Counted from the first letter of the stretch, positions 39,001 to 54,000 are shown. The stretch: DNA of 64,000 nt from Branchipolynoe longqiensis (GCA_030323885.1 CM059186.1:28133005-28197004); one strand, 5' to 3'. Translations and numbers: made by a program. The notes: generated from the sequence alone by a model not told the origin.

Positions 39001-42000
39001 CTGTCAGTGCTTTAATACATTATATGAGTACTTTAATAGCCTGCATCCTATGGGTGCTTTAATAGCCTTCTGTGGGTGTTTTAATAGCCTACCTTCTGTG
39101 AATACTTTATTAGCCTACGTTCTGCAGGCGCTTTAATAGCCTGCATCATGTGAGTGCTTTAATAGCCTACATCCTATGAGTGCTTTAATAGCCTGTATTC
39201 TGTGGGTGATTTAATAGCCTATATTATGTGAGAACTTAGTAACCTACATTCTGATCGTGCTTTAAATTATGTGAGTTCTTTATTAGCTTACATTCTGTGG
39301 GTATTTTAATAGCTTTGTTTTGTGAAGCTAAATGGACAGAATAAATTGTACTAATTTTTCTTTATGAATATGGCTTTTGCTACCGACATAGCGTTAAACC
39401 ACCACAATCAATCAATCTTTGGAAACCTAAACTACCTATTTCACCTGAGTAAATATTCATTCGAGAAGTGCTACAGAATGAGCACTTGGAGGAATGGGGT
39501 TCCACGAGAATGGGGTGGGTGAAAAGTGAGAGGTGAGAGAGCTAATGGGGGGGGGGGGGTGATTAACAGGCAGATGAGTGTAAAGCCCAGAAGAGATGGG
39601 GTGGAAGGGGTGTTCCAACATCCTCCCACAAATCACCCATAATTGTAGAATTGTGAACCTGTTCCGCCTCACTGAGTGCGCGTTGTTTTTGGCCATCAGG
39701 GCGGATCACGACGACCAGGACGTGGTGCTGTTCAACCGGTGCATGCTGCCCGCCTACTACGGCATTCTGCGCATGTGCTGCCAGCAGTCGCGCTCCTTCA
39801 CCAGGCAGCTGTCCATGCACCAGAACATCCAGTGGGCCTTCAAGAACATCACCCCATACCCCGCCCAGTACACTGCGGTATGTGTGCTGTCACTTTAATC
39901 TCACCCTAGTGGGAATAACACCCCCTCTGTAGAGTTTTTCTTCCTCTTGTTTATTCTGCTCGGTGCTAAATTATAAAGGTATGCATTTCTTGACTGAGTG
40001 GGATATATGGTCATGGTCCCGGCGGCCTGATTTCCCAGTGGGGCAGCACTATAAAGTTGACATGAGTGCACAGTCACAAGTCGGACCTTACATGTTGCCA
40101 GGACGTAAAACTCCAGCAAGTTTTTGCATAGCTATATTCAGTTGTGGATAAGAGCTCATGCGTTATGTTATTATAAAGTGATGCCTATTTTCATCGCTAA
40201 TTGGAAAGTAATGCTTTCTTTGATCACCACTTGCAAAGTAATGACGATTTTCGTCGCTCATGGCAATGTGGTTCATATTATCATCACTAATAGGAAAGTG
40301 TCATCACTAATTGCCAAGTAATGTATATATTTTCATTACTAATTATGTATTGATGTATGTCTTTATTGCGAATTAGGAAGTGGGACATATTTTCATCACA
40401 AATTATAGAGTATATATTTATATTGCTAATTACAAATTGATGCAACTCTTTGTTGCTAATTACAAAGTGACGCACATTTTCATTAATTGTGAATGGATGT
40501 AAATTTCAATAATTAATTACAGAGTGATGCATATTTCCATCGCTAATTGTAAATTTCAATTATTAATTACAAAGTGATGCGTATTTCCATCACTACTTGT
40601 GAATGAATGTAAATTTCAATCATTAATTCCAAAGTAATGCATATTTCCGTCACTAATTGTAAATTTCAATCATTAATTACAAAGTGATGCCTGTTTTCAT
40701 CGCTAATTGCAAAGAGCAAGTTCAAATTTTCAGGAGACTAACATAAGCCGCTATGTTTTAATGTCTGCTCTTCCCACACCCCCTTGGTTTCCTGGTACCA
40801 GGCGGTGGATGAGCTGTTCAAGATGATGCGGCTGATGGTGATGCAGTACCCAAACAGCAGCGAGGATGAAGTGAAGGCCATTGCCCACTTTCGTCGCTCC
40901 AACATGCAGCTCTTCCTGCAGAACCTCGAGGCACGCACTTCCTGGCAGACACTCATCACGTGAGTTCAGCGGCAGTCTCTGGTCACGTGTGCAATTATCA
41001 GGAATGAAAGATCTTCCGTATTTGTTACGGAATCAAACACTGAATACGGAAATGCGGATTTGTTTGTTTTGTTATGGTATCGCCAGTCTCAAAATATGGT
41101 ATATGTAACCTGTTCTGTAGACATAAACAAAATTAACAATACAATATTTTAGCATTATGCATTGCAATTTTTTTGTTGGAGGATGCATTGAGATTTTGCT
41201 TGTGAATATTATGTAATAGTTTATTTTTCAGAGTAAAACTAAAAATGTCACTAAAAGTCATTGAATAATACTGAAAATAGCTTTGACAAAACTGGAAGCT
41301 GCGAGATCGGGTGCACAGGTCTGCAGCACTGCCAGCGTAAGCCAATACCATCCTCCACCATGCAGCACTGTCGGTGTAGACCAATACTGCACTGTGCCAT
41401 GTAGCACCGTCAGCGTAGGCCAATACTATGCTGGAGCACTGTTATCGTATGTAGCGTACGCTCTCCAAGGATAGTCTGAATTGACTGATCAGTGGAATGG
41501 CGATAGGATAGTGCTAGAATAGTAGCGTATGAAATCTGACCTCCGTGAATTTTCTGCAATTCCTTGACACTGGTGACAGTTAAGCCTGTGGGAGAACATC
41601 CGCGTATTCGCTGGGATAAAAAAAACACAACAAACATTCATAGCGATATTTTTACAAAAGTATAAAGTATCCTAACTGTTTAATAGAATCTACCATCATC
41701 CTTCATCATTATCATCATCACCACCATTTATAGGTTGTTGGTGTGTTCAGGTTTTATGTTTGACTGGAGTGGTGTGATAAATGATGTGTGGTGTACTTTT
41801 CTTTTGACAGGGCATTGAAGATTTTGATGGACACAAATGATGACCGCCTCCTGGTGCTTTATCAACAGGGACTCCCCATGCTACAAGAGGTACGTGCGTG
41901 GGGAATGTCCACAAATTGTTGCAACCACACTCTTACTAGAGAGCAGCTGGGATGAAAGATCTCTGCGACTCCGTGGATTTCCGGGATTTTTCAATCCTGC

Positions 42001-45000
42001 AGCACCATCAGCGTATACTAATATGTGGTGCAGACGCTGCAGCACTATCAGCGTATAAATGCGTATAAATGCTCCAAATGATGCAGCACTATCAGCGTAT
42101 ACTACTAATACATGCTTCAAACTGCACAGCACTATCAGCGTATTCCAATATATATGAAACCTGACTTCCGGAAATTTTCCGCGATGCCCTGACAATGCTA
42201 AACCTATGGGAGGATATCCCCATTTCCGATTTTTTGTCCCACGGAGACCACTTTCATCCATGGAGCAGTAATAAATAGATTTTGGTGTGAGGTGTGCAGG
42301 GTCCGTACGGGGCCTGGAAATTCTTGAAAAGTCTTGAACTTCATTTGCCTGATCTCAAGGCCTTGAAAAGCCTTGAATTTAACCTATTTGGGGTAATCAG
42401 TCTTGAAAAGCCTTGAATTCCATTAAACTGTCCCCACTGATCTAAATTAGTCTGAAATCGCCATTCCGAGTGGCAATTTCGGACTAAATCCAAATGAAAA
42501 TAGTCTTGAATTCATATCAAAAACAGCCTTGAAAGGCCTTGAAAAAGCCTTGAATTCCAGAGGTATGGATATGTGGTATGGTAGCCTAGTATATGATAAT
42601 GTAGTAATATAAATAAATACTACAAGTACTTCAGGACAGATAGACAATACAGCGAATTTATGAAAACTCAATGATTAATATATTTAAATGCCTAAATAGT
42701 ATTGATAACACGTTCTCTGTGGGGATCTCGATGGCTTATCTGGTCCGATAAAACTGATATCAGACTGGGTAGTGGAATATCACTTTTGAGTATTCAGGGT
42801 ATTTGTTAAATTACATTTCAAATTTCAGTTTCTACTACTCAGAATGTTTAATGTTTGAAAGTAAAAGCCATTTAGTCTATGTTTTAGCGCCCTAATATTT
42901 GTGGGATTCGAACCAAGTAAATAACAAATTTATACTTATCGCTTCACATTACTAAGATAGGGCAAGGAGCAATGGAATGAGGAAGATCCAACTGTTTGTG
43001 ATTCAAATTTCCTCTTAAATTTCCTTAATAAATGAATAAAAAATTAATATTAAACAAAAATTAAAATATGGTGTGTGAGTGCGTCGGGCCACTGCTATGA
43101 GTATCGCGCGGATGACAGGACCCTTACCACTTTCAAAATTGCCTTATAAAATTGATACTTGTCGTTACCTAAGCCTGGTGCTTGGCATTACTAGGATAGG
43201 GCAAGGACTGGTTTGCTCAGTATCAGGATAACCTAACTGAGTGGGATATTGTGTTATGATGGCAGGGGCCCAGGTTCCTAGTGGGGCGACACTATGAAGT
43301 CGCCATGATTGCACGCAAGTCGGTGCTCTTCCTGATATGACCATAGATGTTTCTAGGATAGGGATAGGATGTTGCATTTCTAGGATAGGGAAATGACTGG
43401 TTTGCTCAGTATCAAGATAACATAACTAATGCCTTAGTCACAAAGTGTTACGGCATGCTTGCGGTGACCGTAACTCGCCACATCGGCCAGACCGTACAGT
43501 GACCGCACGATGAGTTACGGTCGCCATACGGTGACGGTACGGTTTTTTGCTCGCCGCAAGTGCGTTTTTTTTAAGTCGGAGTTATTTTAACTTCGAAAAG
43601 TCGCAACGCCGCAATCCTGGCAATCCAGACTCCACAACACTGTGCGATCACATTTGTTGACATCAATAAAAAGATTGTAAATTGAATATCAATAAGTCAC
43701 AAAATTCATGTTTGTGTGATTAATATTAAGAAAGTTATGACTTTTTTTGTATATTAAATACTTGTATATAATCAAGACAAACCGTACGATTTGTGAAGAG
43801 ATAAACTGAAGACCGCAACGCTGTAACATTAGCATAAACCACAAGACACACCGCAGACCGCAGCACCTTACGGCGCACCTGACCTAAGCATAAGTGGGAT
43901 ATTGTGTTATGATGGCAGCGGCCCAGTTTCCTAGTGGGGCAACACTATAAAGTCCCCATGATTGAACACAAGTCGTTGCTCTTCCTGATATGACCATATA
44001 TGCTGCTAGGATGTAAAGTTGGTTGGTTGTTGGGGTTTTACGTCCTGGAAACATCTAAGGTCATATCAGGACAGGATCTAAAGCACACAAACAGATGAGA
44101 AGGATTGGTTTAAACAACCCGTTGACAGCGGTGCGCTGTTTAATGTAGCGGTGTTGTTAATCTGTGCATCGTGCTTTCCGCAGGCCTTCAACACGCTACA
44201 TGTGATGCACCACGAGGCCACCGCCTGTCACGTGACCGGCGACATCGTCGACTTGCTGTCCATCGTGCTGCAGGTGCTGAAGGTGGCCCGCCAGTACAAC
44301 ACTGAGCGCAAAGGTTAGTGCACGTGCAGTCAAGGTCACCACCAGCTGGCAGCGCTTTCAGTTAGCCACGCTAGAACAGAGAAGTGTGGCCTGGTGAGAT
44401 TGATGCTACTAATTAGCATTCTCTCTCTCTCTCTCTCTACATCTGTCTCCGTATACATCTGTCTCCCTCTCCCTCACTCTCTCCCCCTGCCCCTCTCCCT
44501 TTCCCTCTCCCCCTCCCTCTCCCTCTCCCTCTCCCTCTCTCTTTTTCTCTCCATCTGTGGATTTCATGGCGTTGCATCAACATTGTTTTAATTTAAATAG
44601 AATGCCAGATGTCTTTACCTATGTAAAACACAAGTGAATCTTCCTAACAACAACTGGGCTATATCACCTATAATTTTGGCAATTTTTGTGTGACTTAGAT
44701 TTAACCACTTCAAAATTTGCATCAGTGATGGCTTTTGCCATCATTTGACATGGATCTGAACATCTGGGAATTTTGTGTAAATTTCAATGTAGGCATTTGA
44801 ATGTGAGGGACAAGACTGACAGAAAGATGCCACTAGCTGTTTGCTGTGGATATGGCCCCTTGCTGCCGACAGCATTAAACCATCAGCAATCAATCAATCA
44901 ATCTCCCATTTGTTTCTCCCCCCTGTGTCTGTCTTTAATGTGTTTGTGTGTGTGGGCGGGTTACCATAGCTCTCTTTGTTTCCCATATTGTTTCCAGTAA

Positions 45001-48000
45001 ATCAGATCTTTACTAGAATTAGACTCATAACTGTATGTATCCCTTTGGAATAAGATATATAAGTAAATGAATAAGTTCAAATGCGGACTGAACCATCCTC
45101 GATGGTCGTCTACAGGGTAGGACAATAAGGACTGCCCAGTTGCCCGGGGCACCTAGTTTACTTGGTCAGGCAGGAGAAGTTCTTGGTGACCTGCCCAAAC
45201 GGGCAAATCGTAATTTTTTTTATCTGCAGTAGCAGATTTCAGTTTCAATTGGCTGACTTGGGCTTGGGCAAGTAGTTTTGCCACTTGGGCAAGTAGAAAA
45301 TTCAGTCACTTGCCCGATTGGACAAGTGGGGGAAAGGTTTACTGTCCTACCCTGGGTCTAGTTTGGTGTTGTGTCGACTACAGTACACGTGTGTTTCACT
45401 GAAGTCACTATTCACTGTCCACTTGCAGGAGAGAACAAATCCCAATTGTACAACTGGAAGGACCGTATGGACTTTGTGCGTAAACTCCTGACATTCCTCA
45501 ACTCGTACACCCCCCCAGACATCAGGCAATATTCAATTGGTGAGTTCCCCCTTGAACATTCTCAGAATTCTACTGTTATTACTCAAATCACATGTGCAAG
45601 ATCGGGAGTTTGGTTCCTGATCGAGTCAAACTGATGACTTACTAAATTGATACTTGTCGCTATCTAGCCTGGTGCTCAGCATTACTAGGATATGGCAAGG
45701 ACTGGTTAGCTCCATATCAGGATAATGTGACTGAGTGGGGAACTGGGTCAATGGACCAGATGTCAGGATAATGTGACTGAGTGGGATATCAGGTCATGGT
45801 GTTGGTGACCTGATCTCCAGTGGGGCAGCACTATAAAGTCGCCATCAGCGCACAGTCACATGTATATGACTTTAGATGTTGCTTGGACGTAAAACAACAA
45901 ACAAACAAACAAACATGGGTCATGATGCTAGTGGCTTCGTCTTAGGTTAAACAAATTGTGCTTTAACCATGTTATATAACATCTCGCAGAATGTATATTT
46001 ATTGATCATTTATTGAAAGTACATAACTGAATGTTACACTAAAGTTGCATAGTCCGAAGGTTTTGAGTTTCTGTCATTTTCTGAGATAAATATATTAGAT
46101 TGATCGTTATAATCTACCTTACTTTAGTTTGAAGTAACTTTTATTTTAAATGCCTAACTGTTGAGATATTTGAGTGCAAGCATGCCAAAACTCTGCCACC
46201 AAAGGCTTCTGCAGTAACAGATTCTATTAAATTGTCCCTTCTGTGTAGTGACAAATGTTTAATAAGTGCACCAGTATCTAAGTTAGATATGTACAATCAA
46301 ATCTAGATACATTTTTTTATTTTGAAAATTTGATGTTTTCATCAGACTATGCTGCTTTAAGAATGCGCAAATCTAAGTGTGTTAACTTTTAAACATTTGT
46401 GCGCAGACGTGTTGAAGGAGATGCTGCTGATCTACCAGAACGAGTGTGTGCAGACGTGCGTGAGCATTCTCCTGCATGCACACACCTCCTTCCAGGACCA
46501 CAACGTTCCAGGTACACCAGGCTACACTCTAGTTCCTTATTTCACACGCGTCACCTCAATACAGGGAGACCAGACGGGATGGCCGAATGAGTTAGAGTGT
46601 CTGTCCTCCCGTGTTGTTAGATCGTGGGGTCGTGGGTTCGAACCCTGGTCGAGTCAAACCAATGACTTAAAAATGTATACTTGTTGCTTCCTAACCTGGC
46701 GCTTGGCATTATTAGGATAGGGCAAGGACTGGCTGGCTTAGTATCAGGATAATGTGACTGAGTGGGATATCAGGTCATGGTGCTGGCAACCTGGTCTTCC
46801 AGTGGGGCAGCACTATAAAGTTGTCACGAGTGTGCACTGTCACAAGTCGGTACCCGTCCTGATATGACCTTAGATGTTGCTAGGACGTAAAACAACAAAC
46901 AAATCAATACAGGGATCGTTTTTTGCTGTTATTTGATGTGGGTCTGGCCATTTGAGAATTTTGTGTAAATTTCAATGGAGGTACGTGAATGTGATTTATA
47001 AGACTGACAGAATAGATACCACTGGCTTTTCGCTGTGAATATGGCCATTGCTGGTGACCTGGTATTAAACCACAGCAATCAATCAATCAATCATCAGTCA
47101 AAATATAGGGTGGTGCTACTGCCATATGAAGAATATTGTTCCATAGCAAATAGCTCAATACATGTTCGATGAAAAACGATGGACGCAATTGTCCATGCTT
47201 GAAGGCATTATAATAGTGTTGGTGGGTGAGTGGGTTGATTTCAAATGGGCCAAGCGCTGAGACCCATTTGAAATGACTCCATCCAGCCTTGAAAACTTAC
47301 TACATATGTTGATATGCGTGTAAAATTGTCTCTCGATTACACTGCTGCAGGACCTTTTGTTTAAGCTGTGATGATCTAAATATACCGCACAAAAACCTTC
47401 AAAATTAGCTTAGAAAAGGCATGAGAATATGTGATTTCTTGAGATTGTGTATTTAGTATCTCTCTAATCGTGATACTTGGGAATATCCTTTTCTACTTTC
47501 ATAATACATTGTTGAGAATAGTTTACGCAGTTTACGATTGTGTGTGTTTTTGTTGAGAATATAGTGTACAGTTGTGTGCTTTTTGTTAAGAATAGGTTAT
47601 GTAGTGTACAGTTGGGTGCTTTTTGTTGAGAATAGATTATGTAGTGTACAGTTGTGTGCTTTTTGTTAAGAATAGGTTATGTAGTGTACAGTTGTGTGCT
47701 TTTTGTTGAGAATAGGTTATGTAGTGTACAGTTGTGTGCGTTTTGTTGAGAATAGTTTGTGTAGTTTAGAAATGCGTGCTTTTTGTGGAGAATAGTTTAC
47801 ACAGTTTAGAAATGTGTGGTGTTTTAATATTTTAGAATAGTTTACGATTGTGTACTTTTGCCGGTTGCGTTTTACTGCTAATGAAGTGCTGTGTTCTGAA
47901 GTTGCAGTGGGTCCATACTTCCCAAAACGTGGCCAGAAACCAAAAGCAGGCATCCGCCCACCGCGTCCCCAGTTCCAGATGTTGCTTCACAGCAATCAGC

Positions 48001-51000
48001 TAGAGGCTGCCTGGGTAAGCCAACAGAACAAAATAATAACAATAATAATGATAATAATAACAATACAGTATAACCCGTTAAACCAAGCTCGGTTAAACCA
48101 AACGATCGGTTAATCCAAACTTTTTTTCGCTGGCCTCGCAAAATACTACCATTTATCATATACAAAAGTTGGTTAAACCAAAGTCAGTTAATCCAAACAA
48201 AATTGTCAGACCCCAGGCCACTTCCGGTACGGTTAAACCAAACTTTTATGTGGTTATAAGGTCATCTGAGACCCCACCGACTTTTTTATATGATAAATGG
48301 TAGTATTTTGCTGGGCTGCTGAAAAAAGTTCGGATTAACCAATCGTTTGGTTTAACCCAGCTTGGTTTAACGGGGTTATACTGTATATACATATCAAAAA
48401 AACAATAATCAAAGTGTTCACATACATTGTATATTACATGTGCAATACACGCTTACTAATTCATAATGCACCCGTGTTTTTGCCAAAGCCAAGTCGTAGT
48501 CGAAGCCAAAGCTCGGTTAAACCAATGATCGGTTAATCCAAACAAATTTCTAGGGTCCCTTCAAGTTTGGTTTAACAGGATTATACTGGAATAATAATAA
48601 TAAAACACAATTAAAATCTGCATTGCAGGCATGATATATTAAAGTTGAATGTCCGACGATTTTGAGTTTCCCTGATAGTGCTAGGGCTAAGGAAGAATAT
48701 CACGGGAGCAATATTATTTACAAATAACCAAAACATACATTTCCGCTTTTTTGGCCGGAGACTACTTTCATCCCTGTTTATAAAGAGCGGGAACCATGTG
48801 ACTACGGACAGGAGAGGCCTGACGTTGATGTGTTTACCCACCAAACGTGGCCTAATCGGTAGAGCGCAGGCTTCCCGTGCGGAAGTTCATGAGTTCAAAT
48901 CCCAGCCGAGTCAAACCAATTGATAATTGTTGTTACCTAGTCTGGCGCTTGGCATTATTAGGATAGGATAAGGACTGATTAGCACAGTATCAGGGTAATG
49001 TGACTGAGGGATATTGGGTCATGGTGTCGGGGACCGGGTCTCCCAGTGGGGTAGTAGCACTATAAAGTTGCCATGAATGCGCACTGTCCCACAAGTCGGT
49101 ACCCGTCCTGATATGACTTTAGATGTTGCTAGGATGTAAAATAACACGGATGTGTTCACCTTGCAGGGGGCTGATGACAGCTATGACGCCTCCCTGAGTG
49201 AGTTCTTCGGGTCGTATCATGCGCTCGTCGACTTGCTCGTGCGGGTGTGCGTCAACAACCAGAACCTCACCGAGCAGATTGTCAACCTCTCTGCCGCCGT
49301 CGCCTACGAGGGCGTCCCACTCCAGATGCCATACTTTGCCAAGTTATGGTCAGTGGGTCACGTACTGGAAATCTTCGAGATTCTTTTGAAGTTTGTGGCT
49401 TTAAAATCCACTCCCGGAAATGGCGTAGGAAATATCCCAGCCAAAGTATGTTATGTACTGGGAAAGTACTTGAATTAAGCAATAGTGTAGTGGTCTGCAC
49501 TGACCTCTCAGGTTGTTATCCGCATTTTAACTTTTTGTAAACACTTTCCGGGCACGGTGGCCTAATCGGTAGAGCGCGAGCCTCGCGTGCGGAAGGTCGG
49601 GAGTTTGGTTCCCAGTCGAGTCATACCAATGACTAAAATTTATGCTTGTCGCCTCCTAGCCTGGTGGTCAGCATGGGGCATGGACTGGTTAGCTCAGTAT
49701 CAGAATGTGACTGAGTGGGATATTGGGTTGTAGTGCCGGCGGCCTGATTTCACAAACAAACAAACAAACCCAGCACCGTATGATTAACCTTAATTAACTG
49801 CCTAGTTTAAAGATCTAAAAATGACTGCCAGTACTTACTTATGCATGTGGGTGTGTGTATGTAATAATAGGTACTCCAAAGTGATTTCTATTTTCAAGAG
49901 GTCAGTATTACATCTTATATATCTGTACAGATCTTTTGAATTGGATCTCAATGATATAAAAATCATTTAGATCGATTGAATAGCTGCAAAGTTATGAGTG
50001 TTTAAAGATTGATTTTTTTGCCCCGATTTGTGCACAATTCCAAATTAGCCAAATCTTGGATTTTAGGGTCCCACCTGGAAGCTATTTTGCATATGATCTG
50101 TCCAATATTAAAGAATCTCATTCTCTATAGTACAAATAAGAAGCTCAATTTTTTACAGACCATCACTGTTAGTATTCTTTCTGAAATTTCATGTCAAACT
50201 TGCTAAATTCCTTAATTTCCAGCAACCACCAATAATAAATTCAGTAAAATATAGAAAAATAGCATAACTCCGGTTCTACTTGTCCTATCACAGCAATCTT
50301 TATACCAAAATAACCAGAATCAAAAGCTCTACATGATGACATAATTTTCTAACTGATCAGAGAAAGAAAGACAACATTCAATTTTAGGCATCGCGAGCTG
50401 ACAATAAAATTAAGAAAAATAGCATAACTCCCATTCTAATTGTCCGATCACTGCACTCTTTATACCAAAATAACCAGAATTAAAGGCTCTACACGATGAC
50501 ATCATTTTCTCTAACTGATCAGAGAAAGAAAGACAACATTCGCTTTTAAGCATCGCAAGCTGACAATAGCCAAATTCTTGCAGCAGTCACTTCTCAGACC
50601 AAGCTTGATGCGTATGATATAAATCTCAACCAAATATTGTTCTGGTTAGTTAGAGGAAGACTTAAGCTTTCTGATGATATAATTTTCAAAACGATCCTGA
50701 TCAATTTTCAAGGAGGATTAATGTCTTAATGTTTTCATTCCTTCAGTTCAATCAAATTTCCCACTCAGAAACACTCATGCTTGATATACTAATGAAGCCT
50801 AGATTCTTCTCTATCTTTTATTGGTGGTTATTTTTAGCTCAGGTCAATGTACTCACCAAGCCATCAAGTTTAGGGAAGGGAGTAGCTCAGACTGGATGAA
50901 AACAAAATCGGTGAGCATGCTCAGAGCTGCCGATGGTACCCGCCAACAAGTGTCCAGTGACTGTGATTTCTTTCATAATGATGATTAAAAATCAGACATG

Positions 51001-54000
51001 CTAAAAGGCAAAAGAACAAGCTTTAATTTGATATAATATTTATTTCAAACCAAGCAGAATTAGTGGAGATTCAAGCCTTTTTTAAACGGTTAAAATAGGT
51101 CAAATTTCGCGCTGCGGACACCGTACACGCCGACTTTGGAGTACCTAGTAATAATTAATCTGTGTTGGCCCCCAGGTACGAGATCTACACGTCTGAGCAT
51201 GTGGACAAGAAGTATGTGACGATGCTGTGTAACAGCGGGCCATTCATCGATTACGTGGATGCGGTTCTGCTCGATGAGCGACAGTCTCTCAACAGTCCGC
51301 ACATCTACCAGTTCTTCTGCAACTACTTCCCAAAGGTAAGTGACATGTGGCTCCGCCTTTGTTTCACACACGTCATCTGTTTATATGAAAGTCAACCATA
51401 TGTACATGTGTATACTACGACATGCAAATTTTTGCATTCTTTTTGCCTCTAGCTACCGCAGTCCCCTGTCCTGATATGACCTTAGATGTTGCTAGGACGT
51501 AAAACAACAAACAAACAAACTACCGTAGTCCAGTTGCATGTACTGGCACTATCCAATCAGAACTAGTGTTACATGTTTGGAGTAAAACATTTGGTATGCT
51601 GACTTACATTGATAGCGTCAGTCATAGAAATATGCATATTTTGGTCTAAAACTTTCATGGAGTTTTGTAATGGGAATAATGTCAGGAAATGCAGTCTACA
51701 TGTACAAAATAAGATCTCAATAATATTTGTAATCCCTGATTTCAACCTGCTATTGTCTATATATAGTTCATATCATTTCATCCATAAATAGTTCATATGC
51801 GCCATAATTGTTAAGGCTGGAAGGCCATTGCCTCGGTGCCGAAAAAAAAAAGATATTCGACTGGAATAAAAACTTTGAACAAAAACCGCCGTGCAGTAAA
51901 CAGTGGTGAACTATGCGCGTGTTGTAGGTGTACCAGCAGGTGCTGAACGACCAGGGCCAGTCACTGCTAGACAGCCTCATCGCCTCCATCACAGCCGAGC
52001 GGTCGGTGCTGGAAACCGTGCACACCGACAGGGACATCAACACGACGATGCAGCGACTGAACGGGGTGAGTAGGCAGTGAACATACTTGTCTCGCAGCAA
52101 AAGCGGTGATGCCATTCAGGGATCGGATGGCCGAATGAGTTGAGCGTCCGCCTCCTGTTTTGGTAGGTCATGCAGGCATGTGATTTCTCCGGTCTCAACC
52201 GGTTTTTTTTAATTCCGTTTTTCTAATACTGACTGCCAAAACACCTCTGAAATACACTATTTGCATCCCTCTCGCGACTCAGTGGGATGCTGTGTATCCC
52301 CACGATAACCTAAAAAAAAATGTTCAGGTTTTTTTTCCTGCACCCAATCACATGCCTGGTCATGGGATTCGAATGCTTGCTGAGTCAAACCAATGACTTA
52401 AAAATGTATGCTTGTCGTTGCCTAGGCTTATGTTTTGGCATTGCTAGTATAGGGAAAGGAGCAGTGGAATGAGGAAGACCAATTGTCCGTGATTGATATT
52501 TCCTCCGCTTAATTAACTAATGTACCCCAAAAGATCTGTGATTTCGTGGATTTTTGCGATTTGTGTTATTTCTGCTTAAACAGAGCCCAAAACAGATCAT
52601 ATGAGAGGAGTACCGAGTACACGAAGGCAAGGGAATGGAATACACTGGGAGTAGAAGAAAGAAGTACAGAGACAATAGAGACATATAAAACATTAATCAA
52701 AAGAGAGCTAAATGCACTTCTAGACTAATGGCAACAAATAAAATGAATTAAAAAAGAAAAAGTAAGATAGATAAATAAATAAATGGAAAATACACTGATA
52801 ATTCAAGCAAGGTTTTAGAGGGTATAGATGCTAGGTATGATACATACAAAAGCTAAACTTTAAACTTAAAATCAAAACCTAATGACCACTAACACAGCAA
52901 GGTGAAGACATTCAGAGAAATTAACTATTGGTAACCAAACAATTGTCCAATTGTAGAACAAACACTCACAGAGGTTTGGGGGATGTGGGAGAATGCTTAC
53001 AAACAGAGAAAGAATGCATGCAGATGTTAGCTACACAACAACCAGAGATGAAGGACCTCCTCGGATTTCCGGGATTTCTTATATTCACCAATTAAAGATG
53101 GGATGTAATTATAAACAGTTGGGTGGTTCGAATCCCGTTCTTATATGACCTTAGATGTAGTTAGAACATAAAACCTAAGCAAGAAAGTGTTAGATGTGGG
53201 TGATAATGCAAGCACAACAAGGCTAGTTGAAACCCGACTTCCGGTATTTTTCGGCAATTCCCGGACAATGCTGAACCTGTGGGAGAATATCCGCATTTCA
53301 GCTTTTTTTCCCCAAAACCACTTTCATCCCTGAACAACTGAAGGTGATAAAACGAAGGGGAGTCACAAGACTATTACTGCCTAGCAACAAAAACAAGTCA
53401 TTAGACTTACTGTTATGGGCAGCATAAATACACCCATCACAACAACAACAAATTCTACAGATGCTCAAATATTCTATGATTTTCTCCAGTTATTATTTAA
53501 ACATGACAAAGTGACAAGAATATTTAAAATATTCAATCATATGGGTTTTGATTTCCGCAAAAGCATGCAAATTCTCTCGTAGGCTTAGCACGGTGGTGAA
53601 ATCATGGAAAATGCTGGATATGTCAGGTTTCATCTGGTACTCTCCTAGTGCTATCCTAGCCTCATTCCTCTTATGAGTCCGTATTGACTATCCTTGGAGA
53701 GCATTCCACTGTTCCGGGATGAAAGTGGTGTTGGAAAAAGAAGCGGAAATCAGTGAGTGGTCATTTCTAATGACAGTGAGATTGGTGATAATACAGTTCC
53801 AAAAATGGCAGCCAAACGTTCTCAAATCAGAGTGTAATGATTGGTCATAGGCATGATGCTTGGAGAGTATGGTATGAAACCTAACTTTCGGGAATTTTTC
53901 ACGAATCCCTAACAGTGCTAATCCTATGTGTGAATTTCCATGTTTTCGCGCAAATCTATTCCTTAGTTTTGTTTATTTGTCTTCGATTTTACGTCCTCGC

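Noticed and set aside
38780..39320. CRISPR-like array of short repeats
   Set aside because: Units are contiguous without unique spacers, in an intron of an animal gene; it is a minisatellite.
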